Below are positions 25,587 through 32,606 of a stretch of DNA of 49,451 nucleotides, in pieces (positions within the stretch are counted from its first letter, which is position 1; every line of letters starts with the position of its first letter). Both the position numbers and the translations under genes were made by a program. The DNA lies in the NCBI GenBank assembly GCA_017410425.1, contig JAFQQV010000044.1, positions 1 to 49,451 of the forward strand, in the 5' to 3' direction. The DNA is from Oscillospiraceae bacterium. GTDB taxonomy: Bacteria > Bacillota > Clostridia > Oscillospirales > Oscillospiraceae. Below the pieces are notes generated by a model. That model worked only from the letters and a program-made list of their open reading frames with translations, had not been told where the DNA came from and made no database searches.

Positions 25587-27752
25587 ATGAAAGAAAACTT
25601 GAGAAAAGGCCGTGTAACAATACCTACCGATCTGGATGTGATTCCTGAGACGCTGGAGATTATGGAGCGCTGGGGCGCAGACGCCATCCGCGACTGTGAC
25701 GGCACCGATTTCCCCACCGAGCTGCAGAATCAGGATGGGAAGATTTATTCCACCTATTACACCACCCGCAAGGATAACGCGTGGGCAAAGGCCAATCCCG
25801 ACGAAGTGCAGCAGTGCTATATTATGACCGCTTTCCACACGGCAACCGAAGGCCCTCTGGCGATTCCCCTGATGAAGGGCATTTCTCCCGAGCTGATGGA
25901 GGTAAACACCCGGGATGACATCAAGCGCTGGTGGGAAGTTATGGACAGAAGCACCGGCGAGCCTGTTTGTACCGAAGACTGGGATTACGATGCCGAAAGC
26001 GGCTGTGTCGTGATTCACAGGCCCGCTGCCTTCCATGAATACACCGTGGCATTTCTGGCATATCTGATCTGGGATCCTGTTCATATGTACAATGCCGTTA
26101 CCAACAGCTGGCAGAATTTCGAGCACCAGATCACCTTTGATGTGCGCCAGCCCAAAACCCATAAATTCACTATGGAGCGTCTGCGTAAGTTTATTGCGGA
26201 GCATCCCTATGTCAATGTTATCCGCTACACCACATTCTTCCACCAGTTCACCTTGATGTTTGACGAGCTGAAGCGGGAAAAGTATGTTGACTGGTACGGC
26301 TATTCCGCTTCCGTATCCCCTTATATTCTGGAGCAGTTCGAGAAAGAAGTCGGCTATAAGTTCCGCCCCGAATTCATCATCGATCAGGGCTACTACAACA
26401 ATCAGTACCGCGTTCCCTCCAGAGAGTTCAAGGACTTCCAGGCCTTCCAGCGCCGGGAGGTGGCGGCTCTCGCCAAGGAGATGGTGGACATCACCCATGA
26501 GCTGGGCAAGGAAGCCATGATGTTCCTGGGCGATCACTGGATCGGCACCGAGCCTTTCATGGAAGAGTGGAAGACTATAGGTGTGGATGCTGTTGTGGGC
26601 AGTGTCGGCAACGGCAGCACCCTGCGTCTGATATCTGATATTCCCGGTGTAAAATACACCGAAGGCCGATTCCTGCCTTACTTCTTCCCGGATACCTTCC
26701 ACGAAGGCGGCGATCCTGTTAAGGAGGCCAAGGAGAACTGGGTCACCGCAAGACGCGCTATCCTGCGCAAGCCCATTGACCGCATCGGTTACGGCGGCTA
26801 CCTGAAGCTGGCGCTCCAGTTCCCTGAGTTCATTGACTATGTGGAGTCTGTCTGCAATGAGTTCCGTGAGCTTTACGAAAACATCAAGGGTACTACTCCC
26901 TATTGCGTCAAGACCGTTGCAGTTCTCAACAGCTGGGGCAAGATGCGTGCATGGGGCTGCCACATGGTTCACCATGCCCTTTATCAGAAGCAGAACTACT
27001 CATACGCCGGTATTATCGAAGCTCTGTCCGGCGCGCCCTTCGATGTAAAGTTCATCTCCTTTGACGATATCCGCAAGGATCCCTCTATTCTGGATTCCAT
27101 TGACGTTATCATCAACGTTGGTGACGGCGATACTGCTCATACCGGCGGCGCAGAGTGGGAAGATGCCCTTATTTCTTCCGCGGTACGTAAGTTTGTCCAT
27201 AACGGCGGCGGCTTCATCGGCGTTGGTGAGCCCTCCGGCCACCAGTATCAGGGTCACTTCTTCCAGCTGGCCAGTGTCATGGGCGTGGAGAAAGAGACAG
27301 GCTTTACCCTCAACTATGACAAGTACAACTGGGATCAGAATCCTGAGCACTTCATCCTGGCAGACCTTAAGGGCGAGCTTGACTTCGGCGAGGGTAAGAA
27401 AAACATCTATGCCTACGAAGGAACCGACATCCTGATTCAGAAGGATAAGGAAGTACAGATGGCCGCCAACGATTTCGGTCGCGGCCGAAGCGTATATATT
27501 TCCGGTCTGCCCTACTCCTTTGAGAACAGCCGCGTACTCTACCGCGCCATCCTTTGGGCTGCTCACGGCGAAGACACCCTGCATAAGTGGTTCTCCACAA
27601 ACTACAATGTTGAAGTCCACGCCTTCGTTGCCAACGGCAAATACTGCGTGGTCAATAACACTTATGTGCCTCAGGATACCCTTGTTTACACCGACACCGG
27701 CAGCTTCGAGCTGCATCTGGATGCCAACGAAATCAAGTGGTATAACCTGTAA
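25587..27752 (+). CDS. GH112 beta-1,3-galactosyl-N-acetylhexosamine phosphorylase
   Basis: A 721-residue enzyme of glycoside hydrolase family 112. These phosphorolyse galacto-N-biose (mucin core 1) or lacto-N-biose (milk glycans) to galactose-1-phosphate and the free N-acetylhexosamine in the cytoplasm. The match to the bifidobacterial enzyme is strong through TTFFHQFTLMFDELKREK, EAMMFLGDHWIGTEP, GVKYTEGRFLPYFFPDTF and AILNSWGKMR-like residues (here AVLNSWGKMRAW). The catalytic Asp is D316 in FLGDHWIG. Length is in the family range of about 720-750. AAGGAG lies ten bases before the ATG. The GNB or LNB preference cannot be settled by eye. The kinase, uridylyltransferase and epimerase found with it in Bifidobacterium are not in this window. 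Confidence 0.95.
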   Translation: MKENLRKGRVTIPTDLDVIPETLEIMERWGADAIRDCDGTDFPTELQNQDGKIYSTYYTTRKDNAWAKANPDEVQQCYIMTAFHTATEGPLAIPLMKGISPELMEVNTRDDIKRWWEVMDRSTGEPVCTEDWDYDAESGCVVIHRPAAFHEYTVAFLAYLIWDPVHMYNAVTNSWQNFEHQITFDVRQPKTHKFTMERLRKFIAEHPYVNVIRYTTFFHQFTLMFDELKREKYVDWYGYSASVSPYILEQFEKEVGYKFRPEFIIDQGYYNNQYRVPSREFKDFQAFQRREVAALAKEMVDITHELGKEAMMFLGDHWIGTEPFMEEWKTIGVDAVVGSVGNGSTLRLISDIPGVKYTEGRFLPYFFPDTFHEGGDPVKEAKENWVTARRAILRKPIDRIGYGGYLKLALQFPEFIDYVESVCNEFRELYENIKGTTPYCVKTVAVLNSWGKMRAWGCHMVHHALYQKQNYSYAGIIEALSGAPFDVKFISFDDIRKDPSILDSIDVIINVGDGDTAHTGGAEWEDALISSAVRKFVHNGGGFIGVGEPSGHQYQGHFFQLASVMGVEKETGFTLNYDKYNWDQNPEHFILADLKGELDFGEGKKNIYAYEGTDILIQKDKEVQMAANDFGRGRSVYISGLPYSFENSRVLYRAILWAAHGEDTLHKWFSTNYNVEVHAFVANGKYCVVNNTYVPQDTLVYTDTGSFELHLDANEIKWYNL

Positions 27753-27817
27753 TAAAGTTTATAAAGCGGCAGTTATTTTCTGTTAAAGCCCGGTTTTTCG
27801 ACCGAAGCGATGAATAT

Positions 27818-27863
27818 CCCCAGTTTATTGGCCCTGATGGAACCAATAAATTGGGGGTTTGTT
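27818..27863 (+). terminator. terminator after the GH112 gene
   Basis: A 14-bp stem CCCCAGTTTATTGG / CCAATAAATTGGGG (one G-U) is followed by GTTTGTT. A 29-nt segment at 27804-27832 is identical to 20802-20830 in the terminator after spo0A. Confidence 0.8.
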
Positions 27864-28051
27864 GCCTGTGTTTAAGGCTGATTTTTAGTATATATGGGTG
27901 CTTTCTATTTAATAGAAAGGGAAATTTTATTTTACCTTAAAAGAATAACGGTCATTGAGCGGCAAAAGAGAAGTAATTTCAACAAAATGTGTAGGTGATG
28001 AAAACTACACAAGCGGACAAAAACAGACAAAAGCTTAAAAAAATTTAAATA
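27864..28051. other. AT-rich intergenic stretch, no gene seen
   Basis: Between the GH112 terminator and the next promoter I see no supported reading frame, RNA gene or clear repeat. The stretch is A/T-rich, with several A-tracts that could act as an UP element for the promoter at 28052. Confidence 0.5.
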
Positions 28052-28080
28052 TTGACATAAGAGCATTAAGGGAGTAAAAT
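28052..28080 (+). promoter_or_regulatory. promoter of the AP2-regulator/sipW operon
   Basis: A perfect -35 TTGACA (28052-28057), 17-bp spacer and -10 TAAAAT (28075-28080, one mismatch). The start site should be near 28087, giving a leader of about 240 nt before the ATG at 28330. Confidence 0.75.
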
Positions 28081-28179
28081 CGAAATGATTCTGGGGAATT
28101 CTGGATTTTTATAAAATCAGAATTTTTTCCCGGAGAAAACGCGAAAAATATAAGCTTTTTCCTATATGTGCAGTATGAA

Positions 28180-28315
28180 AAGCGCTTTTGGCGGTGAAAA
28201 AACCACCGCTTTGCGCTTAGACATATTGCTAGAAATGAATAAAAAACGCACAAGGGTACCCTTGTCACTTTCCTTGCAGGAAAGTGATTCCCCCTTGAAC
28301 AAACTTTGCTGGGGG
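28180..28315 (+). promoter_or_regulatory. highly structured leader RNA
   Basis: Four inverted repeats are packed in 136 nt. They are AAGCGC...GCGGTG / CACCGC...GCGCTT (28180-28218), the perfect palindrome ACAAGGGTACCCTTGT (28250-28265), CACTTTCC-ttgca-GGAAAGTG (28266-28286), and CCCCC / GGGGG (28290-28315). The last overlaps the ribosome binding site region of the next gene (GGGGGAGG, 28311-28318). No T run follows, so any control would act on translation or by a bound factor. It matches no riboswitch class I recognise. Confidence 0.5.
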
Positions 28316-28329
28316 AGGCCGCGCCGGGG

Positions 28330-29397
28330 ATGGCTGGAAAAGATGAAACCAAAACAGAGTTGAACTTTGACAGCCATGTAATGAGCGAAAGCAGCATTGC
28401 CGAATATCTGGCCTGGGAGAAGGAAAAGGGTTTGACCGAAAAAATGCAGCGGCAGCTTAAAGGTCCGGTGCTGGCTCTGTACCGCTGGCTCCCGGAGGAC
28501 AAGCGTCTGGACAGAGAACAGCTTCGCCTCTGGCGGCAGGATCTGGAAGCGCGCTGCCTCAGCAAGGACACCATTTCTTCCTATATAAAAAGCGTAAACC
28601 GTTATCTGGACTATTTTGGATGCTCTTATATGCGTTTTACCCGTGGCCGAAGCCACGATCTGCGGAATATGCGCTTTGGTTATCTTATCGCACTGGAGCC
28701 CACGGATGAGCGCCACCGCAAGGATGTGCTCTGGCTCTGCCGCTGCAAATGCGGCAATGAGTGCAAGGTTCCGGCTACAAGTCTTCTCGCCGGCAATACA
28801 CTTAGCTGCGGCTGCTTGAAGACGGAGCATATAAAAGCTGTCAACAAATACATTGATCACACCAGCCTTCGCATGTCGCTGGAGGACAAGGTGAAGAGTG
28901 AGCGCTCGCTAAGCGGCTATACCGGGGTTGTCCCGAAGCGTGGCCAGTGGGCGGCGCAGATAATGTATAAAGGAAAAAACTATTATCTGGGCACATATGC
29001 CGAGCTGGAAAAGGCTGTCCGCGCCCGGTCTGTGGCAAAGCAGCTTGTCCAGGAGGATGCCGCAAAGCTCCTTGAGATTTACGAAGAACTCCACAAGGAC
29101 GAAGAAAAGCCTGACCGCGTAAAAACCCAGATAGTTTACTCTTCCCCCAACGGGAAAAAAGCTGAGAGTAAAGCCCGCCGCAACGACAACAAGAGCGGCT
29201 GCACCGGCGTGTACAAACGCCGTGACAAATGGCTCGCCAAGATTACCTATCAGAAGAAGACCTATCTGCTGGGTAGCTTTGACAAATTGGAGGACGCCGT
29301 GTCCGCCCGCAAGCGGGCAGAGCGTATGCTGCAAGAGGAGCCACAGCGCTTTCTTGAAGAAACCGCAAAAAGCTTTGCCGTATACAGCAACAAATAA
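28330..29397 (+). CDS. AP2-domain protein with SAM-like N-terminus and zinc ribbon
   Basis: A 355-residue protein of unusual build and no known function. Residues about 20-97 resemble the SAM-like core-binding domain of tyrosine recombinases (SIAEYLAWEKEKGL to YLDYFG), but no catalytic domain follows. Residues about 132-165 form a zinc ribbon, CRCKCGNEC then SCGC, of the type seen in phage and homing-endonuclease proteins. Two AP2 DNA-binding domains follow at about 195-240 (SGYTGVVPKRGQWAAQIMY) and 288-334 (SGCTGVYKRRDKWLAKITY). The ATG at 28330 is chosen behind GGGGGAGG; a TTG at 28306 and an ATG at 28381 are alternatives. It ends 14 bases before sipW, so it is probably co-transcribed and may regulate the cluster. 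Confidence 0.82.
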   Translation: MAGKDETKTELNFDSHVMSESSIAEYLAWEKEKGLTEKMQRQLKGPVLALYRWLPEDKRLDREQLRLWRQDLEARCLSKDTISSYIKSVNRYLDYFGCSYMRFTRGRSHDLRNMRFGYLIALEPTDERHRKDVLWLCRCKCGNECKVPATSLLAGNTLSCGCLKTEHIKAVNKYIDHTSLRMSLEDKVKSERSLSGYTGVVPKRGQWAAQIMYKGKNYYLGTYAELEKAVRARSVAKQLVQEDAAKLLEIYEELHKDEEKPDRVKTQIVYSSPNGKKAESKARRNDNKSGCTGVYKRRDKWLAKITYQKKTYLLGSFDKLEDAVSARKRAERMLQEEPQRFLEETAKSFAVYSNK

Positions 29398-29411
29398 AGG
29401 AGCAGCACCCC

Positions 29412-30350
29412 ATGCAGAAAACTGCAAAATTAATATGGAACGCGGTCACCTGGACGATAGTTGTTGTGGTTTTGGTTTTTGCGCTGCTTCTGGTTGGCGG
29501 CCGGCTTTTCGGAATGCGCAGCTACGCTGTCCTCTCCGGCAGCATGGAGCCTACATATCACACCGGTTCAATCATCTACGTCAAGAAGATCGCAGACACC
29601 ACTAAAATCCCTGACGGCACTGTAATCACCTTCATGATGGACGAGGACACTGTTGCCACCCACCGCGTTGTGGGCGCAGTTCCCGATGAGGACGACCCCT
29701 CCGTTGTGCGCTACCGCACCAAGGGCGACGCCAATGACAGCGAAGACGGCACTCTCGTACATTATAAGAATATAATCGGCACCCCGGTCTTTACCATTCC
29801 CAAGCTTGGCTACGTTGCCAATTATATCCAGCAGCCGCCCGGCCTGTATATGACCATTTCCTTCGGCGCCATGCTGGTGCTGATGATGTTCCTGCCGGAG
29901 CTTATCGGCGTTCTCAATGAGGACGATGGCAAGGTCAAAGAGCCCAGGCCCGCCAAGGAGCCCAAGCCCAGGCGCGTGAAAGCGCCCAAAGCCCCCAAGG
30001 CGGAGAAAGCCCCCCGCGTAAAGAAGCCGCGGCCCGCCCGCCCGGCAAAGCGCCCCGAGCCTGAGTATGTACAGCCCGAGCCCGAAGCCACCGAGGCAGA
30101 GCCTGAGTATTTTGCCGTTCAGGTGGAAGCGCCTGTGGAGCCGGAGCCTGTTATTGCTGCAGCTCCCGCCCCGCTTGAGACTATCGTTGTTGAAGAGACT
30201 GTGCGCCTTGAGCTGCCAGATGAGAAGCCCCGCCGCCGCGGCGCCCATCAGCATGCCGAGTCTGCCGGCAGAAGCCTCCTTGGCAAGCCTGCCCGGCCCC
30301 AGAAGAAAAAAGGCGGCGCCCACGTAATAGAAAAGCCCCGCAAACACTGA
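29412..30350 (+). CDS. sipW: SipW-type signal peptidase I with long tail (set A)
   Basis: A 312-residue ER-type (Ser/His) signal peptidase. The N-terminal helix (13-30) is followed by the extracellular catalytic domain. The nucleophile is S44 in LSGSMEP and the general base H84 in VATHRVVG, where ordinary bacterial type I enzymes have Lys. YRTKGDAND is the next conserved block. A second helix (about 146-166) returns the chain to the cytoplasm. A ~145-residue tail rich in Lys, Pro, Glu and Ala follows, ending KKKGGAHVIEKPRKH. In Bacillus, SipW releases TasA and TapA, and its cytoplasmic end has a separate regulatory role in biofilm. The cognate-leader proteins downstream are the likely substrates. 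AAAGGAG precedes the ATG. Confidence 0.94.
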   Translation: MQKTAKLIWNAVTWTIVVVVLVFALLLVGGRLFGMRSYAVLSGSMEPTYHTGSIIYVKKIADTTKIPDGTVITFMMDEDTVATHRVVGAVPDEDDPSVVRYRTKGDANDSEDGTLVHYKNIIGTPVFTIPKLGYVANYIQQPPGLYMTISFGAMLVLMMFLPELIGVLNEDDGKVKEPRPAKEPKPRRVKAPKAPKAEKAPRVKKPRPARPAKRPEPEYVQPEPEATEAEPEYFAVQVEAPVEPEPVIAAAPAPLETIVVEETVRLELPDEKPRRRGAHQHAESAGRSLLGKPARPQKKKGGAHVIEKPRKH

Positions 30351-30411
30351 GGTATAAAAAGGACGAAAGCCCTTTCTATATAAAGAATAATTTTTTCAGG
30401 AGGATTCCAAA

Positions 30412-31023
30412 ATGAAGAAAACCCTTATGATCATGCTGGCTCTCGTCCTCGTGATCGCAATGTCCGTCACCGGCACCCTGGCATACCTGACCGGCTTTGA
30501 CGCCGTCACTAACACCTTTACCGTTGGTAAGGTCAACATCACCCTCGACGAAACTGATGTTGATGTCTATGGCGTAAAAGATGGTAATACTCGCGTAAAG
30601 AAAAATGAGTACAAGCTCATCCCTGGCCGCGAGTATGTTAAGGATCCTGTTGTTCACTTCCAGCCCAATAGCGAAAAGAGCTACCTCTTTATCAAGGTTG
30701 AGAATGGCATTAAGGACATCGTAAGCGGTGTGCCCATTGAGACCCAGATTGCTAACAACAATTGGGAAAAGCATACTGAAATACTGGATGCCGACGGTAA
30801 TGTTACTGCCGTGGTTTACTACCAGGTAGCTGATGCCAGTGATAAAGAAGTTGTTGACTACAAAGTCTTTGAGAGCTTTACCATCGACGGCAACGCGGCT
30901 GTTGCATCTTACGACGGTGCACAGGTCAATGTTACTGCTTATGCAGTCCAGTTCGATGGCTTTGAAAACAATAGAGCTGGCGCTTGGGACGCAGTAAAGG
31001 ACCTCAAGCCTGCTGAAGCATAA
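30412..31023 (+). CDS. SipW-dependent exported protein, type S1 (set A)
   Basis: A 203-residue secreted protein. Its leader is short, with the SipW-cognate motif TGTLAYLT (cleavage expected after A24), followed by NTFTVGKVNITLDE, the typical start of mature TasA/camelysin-like proteins. The mature part is a predicted beta-sandwich with the PGREYVKDPVVHF and FIKVENGI blocks. It lacks any membrane anchor, so it may assemble into fibres or remain associated with other cluster products; this is inference. Its closest paralogue in the window is 42244-42828. AGGAGG lies before the ATG. Confidence 0.88.
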   Translation: MKKTLMIMLALVLVIAMSVTGTLAYLTGFDAVTNTFTVGKVNITLDETDVDVYGVKDGNTRVKKNEYKLIPGREYVKDPVVHFQPNSEKSYLFIKVENGIKDIVSGVPIETQIANNNWEKHTEILDADGNVTAVVYYQVADASDKEVVDYKVFESFTIDGNAAVASYDGAQVNVTAYAVQFDGFENNRAGAWDAVKDLKPAEA

Positions 31024-31098
31024 TTAACTCCGTTAAATAAGGCACTGCCTCTATTTAAAATAATTACTTATCCGAACAAATTGTAAGGAGAAAAGAAA

Positions 31099-31815
31099 AT
31101 GAAGAAAAAACTCACCGCAATCGCACTGGTGATCTGCCTCATGGCTGTTGCTGTTATCGGCGGCTCTCTGGCATACTTCACCGACACTAAGGACGTTGAA
31201 AACGTCTTTACCACCGGCGACGTTGAAATCGAAATCCAGGAAGTTTTCGAAGAAGGCTCCAAGCTGATCCCCGGCATTGACGTCGAGAAAAAGGTTAATG
31301 TTGCAAACACTGGTTCTGAAAGAGCATTTGTCCGTGTTCACATTGCTATCCCCACTATTCTTGACAGTGGTGACGATGATGACCCCAGATTCGCAGCATA
31401 TGACAACCTGCTGCACTGGAACATGAGCAAGGCTTCTCTGGTAGATGGCCTGTGGAACTGGAACCAGAGCGCTGACGGCCCCAACTACCCCGGCAATGGC
31501 GGCACCTGGAACTTCTATGAGCGTAATATCGGTGGCGTAGATTACACTGTCTACGTTGCAACCTATGAGACTGCTCTTGAAGGCGAGACTGGTGTTACCG
31601 CTGAGGAAGCAATCCACAAAGTATACCTCGATGTAAATGTCACTGATGAGCTGCTGGAAGATATCGTTGCAGAGCTTGGCGAAATCAAGATTCTTGTTGC
31701 CGCAGAAGGCGCACAGGAAGCCGGCTTTGAGGGCAAGGCATACGAGGCTCTGAACACTCAGTTTGGCGATCCCATGAGCGAAGACTACGAGTCTCCTTGG
31801 GAAAAGGCTGCCTAA
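31099..31815 (+). CDS. SipW-dependent exported protein, type S2 (set A)
   Basis: A 238-residue secreted protein with leader motif IGGSLAYFTDT (cleavage expected after A25) and the mature start NVFTTGDVEIEI. The body has ERAFVRVHIAIP, LLHWNMS and IGGVDYTVYVATYETAL, which match the longer paralogue at 43691-44509 (AYVRTIIAIP, PLHWNYL, IGGVAYDLYVATYNAEV). Both end in an Ala-rich helix and a Trp near the C-terminus. The ATG has AAGGAG upstream. A structural role beside S1 is likely but not shown. Confidence 0.87.
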   Translation: MKKKLTAIALVICLMAVAVIGGSLAYFTDTKDVENVFTTGDVEIEIQEVFEEGSKLIPGIDVEKKVNVANTGSERAFVRVHIAIPTILDSGDDDDPRFAAYDNLLHWNMSKASLVDGLWNWNQSADGPNYPGNGGTWNFYERNIGGVDYTVYVATYETALEGETGVTAEEAIHKVYLDVNVTDELLEDIVAELGEIKILVAAEGAQEAGFEGKAYEALNTQFGDPMSEDYESPWEKAA

Positions 31816-31855
31816 TTGCAAAAACCCTATGGTTCCATCCCCTACGGGGGATGGG

Positions 31856-31901
31856 CCATATGAGAGTAGCCGGACCACTATGCCCGGATATTCTCATATG
31901 G
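31856..31901 (+). other. long hairpin between S2 and S3 genes
   Basis: A perfect 10-bp arm CCATATGAGA / TCTCATATGG encloses CCGG / CCGG. Just upstream is a smaller hairpin, CCATCCCC-tac-GGGGGATGG, and downstream CGGAT-aatcgta-ATCCG (31937-31953). There is no T run. The 200-bp gap holds no gene and may tune mRNA stability between cistrons. Confidence 0.6.
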
Positions 31902-32015
31902 CTTGCGCCATTATAAAAGTTTACATAAATAAGTGGCGGATAATCGTAATCCGTCCATCCAATAAGCGTTTCGTGCACCGCAGAAGGAGACTGCGCTGCA
32001 TAGGAAGGAGCTACA

Positions 32016-32588
32016 ATGAGCAAGAAAAAGACACTGTTACTGATCGCAATCATCATTTGCCTCTGCTTTGCTGTAGGCGGCACCCTTGCCTACTTCAGCG
32101 GCTCAGAGACTGCCCACAATGTCATCACCACCGGCAATGTGAGCATTGTGCTCAAGGAGCAGGCCAGGACCGAGAACGGTCTGGATGACTTCACCAATCC
32201 CACCGGCATCATGCCCGGCGCGGAAGTCAGCAAGATCGTCACCGTGGAAAATGACGGCGCTGCCGCCGCATGGATCCGCGTGAAGGTGGCAAAGTCCGTT
32301 GTCCTTGCCGAGGGCAAGGAGGGTGAGATAGACCTGAGCCTTATAACTCTGGATATCAACACCGAGGACTGGACCGAGCAGGACGGCTATTATTACTACA
32401 ATGACCCCGTGCTGCCCTACACCGCAACCGAGCCCCTGTTCACCACTGTCAGCTTTGACGTGGGCATGGGCAACCTCTACCAGAACAGCGAGGCCCACAT
32501 TGATGTGGTAGCCGAGGCCGTACAGGTAGCCAATAACGGGACCAGCGCACTGGATGCAAATGGCTGGCCCAAGAAACTCGAAGCCTGA
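32016..32588 (+). CDS. SipW-dependent exported protein, type S3 (set A)
   Basis: A 190-residue secreted protein. Leader motif VGGTLAYFSG (cleavage expected after A25), then HNVITTGNVSIVL. The PGAEVSKIVTVENDG block and AAAWIRVKVAKS continue the TasA/camelysin-like beta-sandwich pattern. DGYYYYNDPVLP and QVANNGTSALDANGWPK are shared in detail with the paralogue at 44662-45228 (DGWYYYEKPLMP, QVANNGTSATD). Both genes lie directly before a giant repeat protein gene. GGAAGGAG precedes the ATG. Confidence 0.88.
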   Translation: MSKKKTLLLIAIIICLCFAVGGTLAYFSGSETAHNVITTGNVSIVLKEQARTENGLDDFTNPTGIMPGAEVSKIVTVENDGAAAAWIRVKVAKSVVLAEGKEGEIDLSLITLDINTEDWTEQDGYYYYNDPVLPYTATEPLFTTVSFDVGMGNLYQNSEAHIDVVAEAVQVANNGTSALDANGWPKKLEA

Positions 32589-32606
32589 GAAAGGAGGAGC
32601 TGAAGT

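Noticed and set aside
28244-28330. Possible c-di-GMP riboswitch (GEMM-like start acgcacaaggg) in the leader of the AP2 operon
   Set aside because: Only the first few bases resemble the class I consensus. The following sequence is a palindrome and simple hairpins and lacks the conserved second half of the motif.
28166-28363. 65-codon frame in the AP2 operon leader
   Set aside because: No ribosome binding site, runs through hairpin sequences and overlaps the AP2 gene; better seen as structured leader.
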